Part shown: positions 40,208-48,820 of the stretch, one piece after another
Layout of the letters: each line of letters opens with the position of its first letter
Numbering within the stretch: position 1 is the first letter of the stretch
Notes under the pieces: generated by a model
The model's input: only the letters and a program-made list of their open reading frames with translations
Told to the model about the DNA's origin: nothing
Databases searched by the model: none
Position numbers and translations under genes: made by a program
Source of the DNA: an uncultured Bacteroidota bacterium
Lineage (GTDB): Bacteria > Bacteroidota > Bacteroidia > Chitinophagales > Saprospiraceae
NCBI GenBank assembly: GCA_903905445.1
Contig: CAIVGO010000253.1
Location: forward strand, 1 to 58,630
DNA length: 58,630 nt
Direction: 5' to 3'

Positions 40208-40223
40208 TGTTACCTGCGTAACA
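40208..40223 (+). promoter_or_regulatory. Predicted Crp/Fnr operator 1 (perfect palindromic arms)
   Basis: TGTTAC-CTGC-GTAACA, centre 40215.5; followed by -7-like GATCTTTG at 40245-40252. Confidence 0.7.
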
Positions 40224-40281
40224 CCTTGGGCGAATTGGAACCCGGATCTTTGCTGTGTCAATTAAGAAAAACAAGGCAAAA

Positions 40282-42912
40282 ATGAAACAATCCGAACAGT
40301 TCCGCCTGCAGGAACATTATTCCGCACAAAAAAACTGGCTTAAATGGGGCCCTTACCTTTCCGAACGCCAATGGGGAACTGTCCGCGAGGATTACTCACC
40401 CAATGGAACGGCCTGGGATTATTTTCCGCACGATCATGCGCGCTCGCGGGTGTATCGCTGGGGGGAAGATGGCATTGCCGGTATTTCGGATGAAATGCAG
40501 CGCATTTGTTTTGCCATTGCTTTGTGGAACGGGAAAGATCCCATTTTGAAAGAGCGCCTATACGGCATGACGGGCAGTGAAGGTAATCACGGAGAAGATG
40601 TGAAAGAACTGTATTATTACTTAGATAATACGCCCTCTCATTCGTATATGAAACATTTGTATAAGTATCCCCAGCAGGCATTTCCTTATGCCGATTTGCA
40701 GGAGCAAAACCGGTGGCGCGATCGCAAGCAAGCAGAATACGAATTGTTGGATACCGGGATTTTTGCAAATGACCAATATTGGGATGTATTTACTGAATAT
40801 GCAAAAGGTTCGGAAGAAGACCTGCTGATCCAAATTACCGTACACAATCGGTTTTCAGAAAGTGCTGAGTTGCATTTATTGCCAACCCTTTGGATGCGCA
40901 ATGCCTGGTCATTCGGGTTGATGGATGCAAAACCGGAAATCCGCAGTGCCGGGAAAAATGAGGTGCTGCTGCAACACGAAAAAGCGGGTCAATATCATTT
41001 CTATTTTCAGGATCCGGCGCTACAGTTATTTACCGAAAATGAAAACAACCAGGAGCGCCTTTGGGGGCAGCCCAATCCGACGCCTTTTGTGAAGGATGCC
41101 TTTCACAGGGCAGTGGTACAGCAGCAATTTGAATTTTTGGCGGAAAAAACGAGCGGTACCAAATTTGCGCCGATGTATAAGGTGCAGGTAGCGGGCGGCG
41201 AAAAGGCTGTTTTTCAATTGCGTTTATCCAAAAATGCCTTAAAAAAGCCATTTGGAAAGGAGTTTAACCAGGTGTTTGAGGATCGAAAACTGGAAGCAGA
41301 CCAGTTTTACCAACAAATACAAACCGAAGCAGCCACAAAAATAACAACGGATCAGCAAAATATTCAACGCCAGGCATACGCGGGTATGTTGTGGTCAAAA
41401 CAGTATTTCAACATTGATATGCCGCGTTGGCTAGATGGCGACCCGGGGCAAATTCCGCCGCCAGCAAGCCGTAAAACGGGGCGCAACAGCCATTGGCGTA
41501 CGCTCAATAACGAGGATATTATTTCCATGCCCGACAAATGGGAATACCCCTGGTACGCCGCTTGGGACCTGGCCTTTCATTGCGTGCCTTTGGCGCAGTT
41601 GGATGCCGAATTTGCCAAAAGCCAATTGGTACTTTTTTTAAGAGAATGGTATATGCACCCCAATGGCCAATTGCCCGCGTATGAATGGGCATTTGGGGAT
41701 GTGAATCCTCCCGTGCATGCATGGGCTTGTTTGCAGGTATTTCAAATTGACAAAGCGAAAACCGGCAAAGAAGATATTGATTTCCTGAAAAAAGTGTTTC
41801 AAAAGTTATTAATCAATTTTACCTGGTGGGTCAACCGGAAAGACCAACAAGGTAACAATGTGTTTGAAGGCGGCTTTTTGGGCTTGGATAATATCGGTGT
41901 GTTTGATCGCTCCAACCAAATTCCGGGCGGCGGCTACCTGGAGCAAGCAGACGGCACCGCATGGATGGCTATGTATTGCCTAAATATGTTGGAAATGGCC
42001 TTGGAGATTGCCCAGCATGATGCCAGTTTTGAAGATGTTGCGACCAAGTTTTTTGAGCATTTTACGTACATCGCCGAAAGTTTGAACCGTATGGGCCACG
42101 ACTGGACCAGTTCGTGGGATAAGGATGAAGCCTTCTTTTATGACATCCTTGCCTTGCCCAACGGATCATACGTTCCTTTGAAAGTGCGGTCGCTGGTAGG
42201 TTTGAGTACCTTGTTTGCAGCCTACATTTTGCCCAAAGAGAAATTGGAAAAATTGCCTGATTTCACCAAAAGGATGCGTTGGTTTCAACGCTATCGTACA
42301 GACAACGGGCAATACTTAGTACTGGAAGAAGACGCTAATAATGGCGATATTTTGCTGTCTTTGATACCGAAAGATCGATTGAGTTCCCTGTTGAACGCAA
42401 TGTTGGATGAAAATGAATTCTTGTCGCCTGGTGGTATCCGATCTATTTCTAAAATCCATAAGGATGGTTATTACGTCCAAATTGACGGAACACAATTTGG
42501 CTTGACCTATGAGCCGGGCGAAAGCACAACAGGTTTGTTTGGCGGTAATTCCAATTGGCGCGGTCCTGTATGGATGCCAATGAACTATCTGTTAATCAGG
42601 GCTTTAAACACGTACGGTACTTTTTATGGCGAACAATATATGACCGAATTCCCGGCAAGATCGGGTCATAAAATCGACTTAAAACAGGTCGCAAATGCAT
42701 TGTCCAAACGGTTGATCTCAATTTTTGAAAAAGACGAACACGGGCATCGACTTGTAAACGGAGACGAGAAAATATACACTGAAAATCCTCATTTTCAGGA
42801 TCTTATCTTGTTTTATGAATATTTCCACGGCGATACGGCAAAAGGAATTGGTGCGAGTCATCAAACAGGTTGGACGGGATTGGTTGCCGATTTGATTGGC
42901 AAGGCGGAGTAA
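40282..42912 (+). CDS. MGH1-like / GH63-type glycoside hydrolase
   Basis: (alpha/alpha)6-type glycosidase motifs W(E)YPWYAAWDLAFH, PAYEWAFGDVNPPVHAW, GLFGGNSNWRGPVWMPMNYLLI; ATG at 40282 preferred over GTG at 40255, which is at or before the predicted TSS. Confidence 0.82.
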   Translation: MKQSEQFRLQEHYSAQKNWLKWGPYLSERQWGTVREDYSPNGTAWDYFPHDHARSRVYRWGEDGIAGISDEMQRICFAIALWNGKDPILKERLYGMTGSEGNHGEDVKELYYYLDNTPSHSYMKHLYKYPQQAFPYADLQEQNRWRDRKQAEYELLDTGIFANDQYWDVFTEYAKGSEEDLLIQITVHNRFSESAELHLLPTLWMRNAWSFGLMDAKPEIRSAGKNEVLLQHEKAGQYHFYFQDPALQLFTENENNQERLWGQPNPTPFVKDAFHRAVVQQQFEFLAEKTSGTKFAPMYKVQVAGGEKAVFQLRLSKNALKKPFGKEFNQVFEDRKLEADQFYQQIQTEAATKITTDQQNIQRQAYAGMLWSKQYFNIDMPRWLDGDPGQIPPPASRKTGRNSHWRTLNNEDIISMPDKWEYPWYAAWDLAFHCVPLAQLDAEFAKSQLVLFLREWYMHPNGQLPAYEWAFGDVNPPVHAWACLQVFQIDKAKTGKEDIDFLKKVFQKLLINFTWWVNRKDQQGNNVFEGGFLGLDNIGVFDRSNQIPGGGYLEQADGTAWMAMYCLNMLEMALEIAQHDASFEDVATKFFEHFTYIAESLNRMGHDWTSSWDKDEAFFYDILALPNGSYVPLKVRSLVGLSTLFAAYILPKEKLEKLPDFTKRMRWFQRYRTDNGQYLVLEEDANNGDILLSLIPKDRLSSLLNAMLDENEFLSPGGIRSISKIHKDGYYVQIDGTQFGLTYEPGESTTGLFGGNSNWRGPVWMPMNYLLIRALNTYGTFYGEQYMTEFPARSGHKIDLKQVANALSKRLISIFEKDEHGHRLVNGDEKIYTENPHFQDLILFYEYFHGDTAKGIGASHQTGWTGLVADLIGKAE

Positions 42913-42940
42913 ATCATTTTTAAAATTTCAACTGTAAATC

Positions 42941-44962
42941 ATGTTAAAGAATAAAGATAAAGATCCTGACTTCCAGGATCTAAGCTCCAAAGAATGGCTT
43001 TTTACCAATGGCCTGGGCGGGTATGCCGCTTCCACGGTATTAGGCGCCAATACACGGCGTTACCACGGATTATTGGTGGCAGCGCTCAATCCGCCTACCG
43101 GGCGCATGGTACTGGTTTCTAAAGTAGAAGAATCCATTGTTTTCAACCGGGACAGTGCCTTTGCTTTATCGAGCAACCAATACCCTGGGGCGGTACATCC
43201 GGATGGCTTTCAATACTTTAAGTTTTTTGAAAGAAAGCCTTTGCCTACGATGAAATTTGAGGCGCACGGTTGTCATTTGCTCAAAACGGTGTTCATGGTG
43301 CATGGTTCTAATACAACCGTGGTAGAATACGAAAATACCGGCGCTTCCAATTTCAAACTGCGCTTAACGCCGATTTTTGTACACCGCGACGATCACGGCT
43401 TAAACCACCCCGATGCGAAATCGGATTATTGGGTAAAACGGGAAAATGGGTATCAGACATTGTATGCACATTTTGGGGCACCAGCGCTGTATTTTTCCTT
43501 TACTAAAGGGGAATATCTTGAAAACCGGCAATGGTATTACAATTTAGAATATGTTCGAGAACAGGAACGTGGACTGGATTATCGGGAAGATGCTTGCTCG
43601 GTGGCTTCCTTGGAAGTGATCCTTGCGCCTGGAGAAAAGACACATATGGTTTTTTCTACAGATGAAAAAATGATGAAGGAAGATCCGGCAGTGCTGAAAG
43701 TGAATGCTTTGAAGCGGCAAGAGGAAATTGCACAACCATCGGATGGTGATACGTTTTTGCGAGATTTGCTGCTTTCGGGTGACCAGTTTATCGTGCAGCG
43801 CAGGAGCACGGAAGGGTATTCTTTGATTGCAGGTTACCATTGGTTTACCGATTGGGGGCGGGATACGATGATTGCCATGCGTGGACTAACCATCGCCCCT
43901 GGTAAACATGAAATTTCGAAATCCATTTTAGAGACCTTTTTGCGCTCGGTGAATGAGGGCATGTTGCCCAATCGTTTTCCGGATCGTCCGAACGATCCGG
44001 TGGAGTACAACACCATTGACGCAACCTTGTGGCTGTTTGTGGCGCTGTATGAGTATCATCAAAAGTTTCAGGATCTTGATTTTATACGTCAATATTTTGA
44101 TGTTTTAACAGCGATTATTGATCAACATTTTGAGGGCGCGCGGTACCAGATCAAGGTAAATTCGGAGGGGTTTTTATCGGGCGGTGAAGGGCTGGCGCAA
44201 TTGACCTGGATGGATGCACGGGTTGGTGATTTTGTGGTAACGCCCCGTCATGGTGCTCCGGTTGAGATTCAGGCACTTTGGTACAATGCCTTGCGTATTT
44301 ACCAATATTTTGCAGGCACTTTGCAGCGGCCATTTGAGCGCGTTCAAGAAGTTGCGGATAAATTGTTGTTGAATTTTGAGCGTGTTTATGTGCTTGGCAA
44401 TGGAAGTTTGGTGGATGTGGTAGATTTCAGTTCAACACCCCCGAAAAAGGATTCAGCCATTCGTCCGAACCAATTGTATATAGTGAGTTTGCCTTTCTCG
44501 CTTTTAGGTAAAGAAGCCGAAAAGAAAGTAGTGGCCATTGTAAAAGCGCATTTATTGACCGATTATGGTTTGCGCACCCTTTCACCCGAACATACCGATT
44601 TTAAACCCGTATATGAAGGCGATCCATGGCATCGGGATACTGCCTATCATCAAGGTACCGTGTGGCCATTTTTGTTGAGCGAGTACATTACCGCCTATCT
44701 AAAAGTGCATAATTGGTCTGAAAAAGCGCAAAAAGAGGCACTTGCCATGTTGGAGCCTTTAAAAAAGCACTTTTACCAGGATCAATGTATCTTAGGTATT
44801 TCGGAGGTTTTTGACGGGAAATTGCCGCGTGTTGGAAAAGGAACCGTGCAGCAAGCCTGGTCGGTGGCAGCACTGATCAAAGTATTGTTCGAATTGAAAA
44901 AGCTGCAAGGAAAGAAGTCTACTTCCATTCCATTTTCAGTTAAAAAATCGCACTTCCAATAA
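42941..44962 (+). CDS. Amylo-alpha-1,6-glucosidase / glycogen debranching enzyme family
   Basis: KEWLFTNGLGGYAASTVLGANTRRYHGLLVAAL, AGYHWFTDWGRDTMIAMRGL, WHRDTAYHQGTVWPFLLSEYI. Confidence 0.92.
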   Translation: MLKNKDKDPDFQDLSSKEWLFTNGLGGYAASTVLGANTRRYHGLLVAALNPPTGRMVLVSKVEESIVFNRDSAFALSSNQYPGAVHPDGFQYFKFFERKPLPTMKFEAHGCHLLKTVFMVHGSNTTVVEYENTGASNFKLRLTPIFVHRDDHGLNHPDAKSDYWVKRENGYQTLYAHFGAPALYFSFTKGEYLENRQWYYNLEYVREQERGLDYREDACSVASLEVILAPGEKTHMVFSTDEKMMKEDPAVLKVNALKRQEEIAQPSDGDTFLRDLLLSGDQFIVQRRSTEGYSLIAGYHWFTDWGRDTMIAMRGLTIAPGKHEISKSILETFLRSVNEGMLPNRFPDRPNDPVEYNTIDATLWLFVALYEYHQKFQDLDFIRQYFDVLTAIIDQHFEGARYQIKVNSEGFLSGGEGLAQLTWMDARVGDFVVTPRHGAPVEIQALWYNALRIYQYFAGTLQRPFERVQEVADKLLLNFERVYVLGNGSLVDVVDFSSTPPKKDSAIRPNQLYIVSLPFSLLGKEAEKKVVAIVKAHLLTDYGLRTLSPEHTDFKPVYEGDPWHRDTAYHQGTVWPFLLSEYITAYLKVHNWSEKAQKEALAMLEPLKKHFYQDQCILGISEVFDGKLPRVGKGTVQQAWSVAALIKVLFELKKLQGKKSTSIPFSVKKSHFQ

Positions 44963-44964
44963 CC

Positions 44965-45714
44965 ATGATTCAAGTATTTAAACAAAACTGGCTCAATTAC
45001 GCTATTGAGGCCTGGGCTTTGGGTATGTTTATGTTGTCGGCTACATTTTTTGTATCGATCATTGAATTGCCTTACCTGCCAATTCGAGAAAACATTACCG
45101 ATCCGATGCTGCGTCGTTGTTTGATTGGCATCATGATGGGATGTACCGCAATCGCGTTGATTTATTCGCCCTGGGGCAGGCGTTCAGGTGCGCACATGAA
45201 CCCCGCCGTCACCCTTGCTTTTTTGTTTTTAAGGAAAATAGCACTTTGGGATGCTTTGGCGTATATCATTGCGCAAATAATGGGCGCAGTAGTGGCCATG
45301 CAAATAGCAAAAAGCATTTTTCCGATAATATTGAGCGATCCAGCAGTCAATTTTGTACAAACCCTACCTGGAAAGCAGGGCGTACTGGTTGCATTTATTG
45401 CCGAATACTTCCTAGCCATGGGCATGATCCTGCTGGTTTTATATAGCAGCAACGCGTCGAGAACGGCACCTTACACCGGAATTTTTGCGGGCATGTTGGT
45501 CATGGTTTACATCAGCCTGGAAGCGCCTTTGTCGGGCATGTCGATCAATCCGGCGCGTACCCTGGGTTCGGCCGTCGCTGCACTGCATTTCAACGATTAT
45601 TGGCTGTATTTAACAGCGCCCACGGCCGGTATGCTGAGTGCAGCCATGCTTTGGCGCTGGTACCTGTGTCAAAAATCCGAATTTGTCTGCAGTATGTCGG
45701 GAAAAGAAAAATAA
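44965..45714 (+). CDS. Aquaporin / MIP family channel
   Basis: Two NPA motifs: SGAHMNPAVTLAF and SGMSINPARTLGSAV; six TM segments. Confidence 0.93.
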   Translation: MIQVFKQNWLNYAIEAWALGMFMLSATFFVSIIELPYLPIRENITDPMLRRCLIGIMMGCTAIALIYSPWGRRSGAHMNPAVTLAFLFLRKIALWDALAYIIAQIMGAVVAMQIAKSIFPIILSDPAVNFVQTLPGKQGVLVAFIAEYFLAMGMILLVLYSSNASRTAPYTGIFAGMLVMVYISLEAPLSGMSINPARTLGSAVAALHFNDYWLYLTAPTAGMLSAAMLWRWYLCQKSEFVCSMSGKEK

Positions 45715-45728
45715 GCTTTTAAGTCCAA

Positions 45729-45744
45729 TGTTACGTAGGTAAAC
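45729..45744 (+). promoter_or_regulatory. Predicted Crp/Fnr operator 2 (degenerate right arm)
   Basis: TGTTAC-GTAG-GTAAAC, centre 45736.5; followed by TAATTTTG -7 element at 45766-45773. Confidence 0.6.
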
Positions 45745-45815
45745 TTTCAGCCTTTTTGGTTCCTTTAATTTTGTGGCAATAAAAGGAAATCATTCATTTT
45801 CAACACGATCCAATT

Positions 45816-46514
45816 ATGAAATCTATCATTGTTACAGGCGCTGCGGGTAACCTCGGCCAGGCTGTTGTTCGTCGATTTGCCGAAGATGGTCATAAAATCT
45901 ATGCGGTTTTGGGCCTGGGAGAGAATTCTCGGCAGTTCAGCGAGACCGCGTTGGCTGGGCGGGTTCATACCCAGTTTTTGAATCTTGCCGATGAAACCGT
46001 TTCGGAGGGTTATGTAAAAAACATCATTGCGGTTGATCCGGCGGTGGAGACGGCGATCTGTATTGTGGGCGGCTGGCAACCGGGTGGTATTGCAGAAACG
46101 ACTGGTTATGAAATTGACAAAATGATCAGCCTGAATTTTACGACGGCCTACAATATCGTGCGCCCATTGATGGATTATTTTGAACGCCGGGGCAGCGGGC
46201 AATTTGTGTTTATTGGCGCGCGTCCGGCCATTAATCCTGCAGAAGGAAAAAGCCAATTGGCTTATGCTTTATCGAAGTCGCTGGTGTTCCGTTTGGCCGA
46301 AATCATCAACGACCAGGGCAAATTCAAGAATATCCGGGCCAGTGTCATTATTCCCTCTTTACTGGACACGCCACAGAATCGCAATGCCTTTCCGGACGCC
46401 GAAGCAGAGGAATGGGTCACCCCAGATGTCGCCGCCGAAACAATTGCCTTCCTTTTAGGAGCAACGGGTGAAAACTTTCGGGAAACCGTCGTAAAATTGT
46501 ACAATCAAGCGTAA
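45816..46514 (+). CDS. SDR family oxidoreductase
   Basis: MKSIIVTGAAGNLGQAVVRRFAEDG Rossmann motif; YALSKS catalytic segment. Confidence 0.88.
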   Translation: MKSIIVTGAAGNLGQAVVRRFAEDGHKIYAVLGLGENSRQFSETALAGRVHTQFLNLADETVSEGYVKNIIAVDPAVETAICIVGGWQPGGIAETTGYEIDKMISLNFTTAYNIVRPLMDYFERRGSGQFVFIGARPAINPAEGKSQLAYALSKSLVFRLAEIINDQGKFKNIRASVIIPSLLDTPQNRNAFPDAEAEEWVTPDVAAETIAFLLGATGENFRETVVKLYNQA

Positions 46515-46540
46515 CTGTTTGAAATTCAACATTTTTTAAC

Positions 46541-46777
46541 ATGGAACTCGCAACCTTACTGGTTACAATTTTTTACCTTTATGGAGCCATCGGGTGTGTT
46601 TTTGCCATCTGGTTTGTACTGCGTGGCGCACAACAATTGGACCACGATGCAAAAGGAATTTCCTGGCTGACACGGCTTTTATTCTTTCCTGGTAGCGTTG
46701 CCTTGTGGCCGTTCCTATGTTGGAAATGGCTGCAAAGCGTGACAAATCACCGCAACAACGATTCAAAAGCACCGTAA
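46541..46777 (+). CDS. Small membrane protein (78 aa)
   Basis: Two hydrophobic segments; in operon with flanking genes. Confidence 0.65.
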   Translation: MELATLLVTIFYLYGAIGCVFAIWFVLRGAQQLDHDAKGISWLTRLLFFPGSVALWPFLCWKWLQSVTNHRNNDSKAP

Positions 46778-46778
46778 C

Positions 46779-46889
46779 ATGAACATCCGATTGCGTAAAA
46801 TGCACCGTTATTTCTGGTATTGTTTGGCCATTTTGTTGCCCATTGCCTGGCTTGCCGCCATATGGGTAATTCCAGACGTGCGCTGGTAA
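46779..46889 (+). CDS. Candidate 36-aa single-TM peptide
   Basis: Below ORF-track cutoff: MNIRLRKMHRYFWYCLAILLPIAWLAAIWVIPDVRW*; starts 1 nt after the 78-aa ORF stop; fills an otherwise empty intra-operon gap. Confidence 0.6.
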   Translation: MNIRLRKMHRYFWYCLAILLPIAWLAAIWVIPDVRW

Positions 46890-46925
46890 ATTTCCTTTTA
46901 AAAAACTTGAAAACTACCCATCATA

Positions 46926-47993
46926 ATGGCTCTTTCCTACGATCCTGTCCACTGGACACCCCATAAGCGTTTGTACGACCGGATTTTAATTTCGTTCATA
47001 GGGGTTTATCTCTTGTTGTTCATTGGATTACAGTCGGTTTTTCATCCAACATGTACCATCGAAACGACCCTCATTCGAGCAACCGGTACCCTGGGCTTTT
47101 TGATGTTGCACCTGATCCTGATCATTGGTCCGTTGTGCCGCTTCGATCGGCGGTTTTTACCTTTATTGTACAACAGAAGGCATTTTGGGGTAGCCATGTT
47201 TTTGGTAGCGCTAATGCATGGAATACTCAATTTGTTCCAGTTTCATGCCTTGGGTAATGTGGATCCGATGGTTTCCTTGTTTACTTCCAATACACAATAT
47301 GGTTCTTTAGCGCGATTTCCCTTTCAGTCCCTGGGCTTTTTTGCCTTGCTCATCTTGTTTTTGATGGCTGCAACCAGCCACGATTTTTGGCTTAAAAACT
47401 TGGGTCCACGGGTATGGAAAAGTTTACACATGAGCGTTTATTTTGCATATACCTTGTTGGTAATGCATGTGATGTTGGGGGTGATTCAACTTGAAAAATC
47501 GCCCGTGTTGATTGGAATGGTTGGCCTGGGTATGTTTTTAGTGCTTGGGTTTCACGTTGCCGCAGCAATGAAACAACATAAAACAGATGCTGCATCTGAG
47601 CGTGATGCCGATAAAACATCGAACCCGCAAGTACCCGAAGGCTTTGTTTACGCCTGCGAATGGTCAGAAATTGCTATGAATAAAGCCAAAATGCTGATTA
47701 TTGGCAAGGAGAACATTGCCTTATTTCGCTATGAGGACAAAGTTTCGGCAGTCCATAATTTGTGCAAACATCAAAATGGCCCGTTGAGTGAAGGACGCAT
47801 TATTGATGGTTGCATCACTTGTCCATGGCATGGGTACCAATATTTGCCGGAAAATGGGCAATCTCCACCGCCATTTACCGAAAAATTGGCCACTTATGAT
47901 GTGTTTGTATTGGGGTCCAGTGTTTATATAAACCCAAGTCCATTCCCGGAAGGTACAGCGCGGAACCCAGCACAAATTTCTATGTCCATCTAA
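46926..47993 (+). CDS. Ferric reductase-like transmembrane domain fused to Rieske [2Fe-2S] domain
   Basis: N-terminal multi-TM with conserved His (RRHFGVAMFLVALMHG, KSLHMSVYFAYTLLVMHV); C-terminal NLCKHQNGPLSEGRIIDGCITCPWHGYQY. Confidence 0.88.
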   Translation: MALSYDPVHWTPHKRLYDRILISFIGVYLLLFIGLQSVFHPTCTIETTLIRATGTLGFLMLHLILIIGPLCRFDRRFLPLLYNRRHFGVAMFLVALMHGILNLFQFHALGNVDPMVSLFTSNTQYGSLARFPFQSLGFFALLILFLMAATSHDFWLKNLGPRVWKSLHMSVYFAYTLLVMHVMLGVIQLEKSPVLIGMVGLGMFLVLGFHVAAAMKQHKTDAASERDADKTSNPQVPEGFVYACEWSEIAMNKAKMLIIGKENIALFRYEDKVSAVHNLCKHQNGPLSEGRIIDGCITCPWHGYQYLPENGQSPPPFTEKLATYDVFVLGSSVYINPSPFPEGTARNPAQISMSI

Positions 47994-48004
47994 ACGCCCC
48001 AAAA

Positions 48005-48811
48005 ATGCAAGAAGAAGAAGAATTTTATATTGGTTGGCTGGCGAAAGCGCCCCCGTCTTTTGCACGTCGGACCAGACAGTTTATTTTAGTAAGTGTTTTG
48101 TCGCTTCCATTGTTGATTTGCGGTCTTGTTTATTTCCAAAAGGGATTCTCCAATGGCGTTTTTGAATATGGGAAAGAAACCAGCCTCGTTGGAAAATTTA
48201 CCCCGAGCCCCTTACCTTTTTTGCGCTTAACCGATAAAGATCCGGTGTATGGACAACTGCCGCCCTGTTCTATTTTGTTGGTAGGGATGGGTAAACATGG
48301 TTTTTCTGCCGATCCGAACACCATTCCCGCAGAAAGTACGGTACGCGTCGACGGATTTTTGATTTACAGGGATGGTAAAATCGCCCTGCAAGTTAAAAAC
48401 ATCGCTTTATTGGATAAAAAAAGCCCAGAGGAGGGGAACAGCCCTTCCCGACCTGCGCCAGGTTCGACCTCTGTCAGCTTGCGGGGAGAAATAACAGACC
48501 CAAAGTGTTTTTTAGGCGTAATGAATCCAGGGGAAGGCAAGCCCCACCAGGACTGCGCCGTGCGCTGTTTGGCAGGCGGTATTCCGCCGCTGATGAAAGT
48601 GCGCGATGAACAGGGAAAAGATTCCTATTATCTTTTGGTGGGTGAAAATGGCAGCCCCCTTTTTCCATTTTTACAGCCTTATGTGGGGAGTGGGGTTGGA
48701 TTGTGCGGGCTTGTACAGGCCCATGATAATTGGAATGTCCTGTATGTTGACACCACTTCAGTTCAACGAATCAACAAATATGCACTCGACGCTGGTCCAA
48801 TGTGTCATTAA
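48005..48811 (+). CDS. Hypothetical single-TM protein with Cys/His/Gly-rich signature
   Basis: N-terminal TM helix; GEITDPKCFLGVMNPGEGKPHQDCAVRCLAGGIPPLMKV. Confidence 0.75.
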   Translation: MQEEEEFYIGWLAKAPPSFARRTRQFILVSVLSLPLLICGLVYFQKGFSNGVFEYGKETSLVGKFTPSPLPFLRLTDKDPVYGQLPPCSILLVGMGKHGFSADPNTIPAESTVRVDGFLIYRDGKIALQVKNIALLDKKSPEEGNSPSRPAPGSTSVSLRGEITDPKCFLGVMNPGEGKPHQDCAVRCLAGGIPPLMKVRDEQGKDSYYLLVGENGSPLFPFLQPYVGSGVGLCGLVQAHDNWNVLYVDTTSVQRINKYALDAGPMCH

Positions 48812-48820
48812 TTTAAACGG

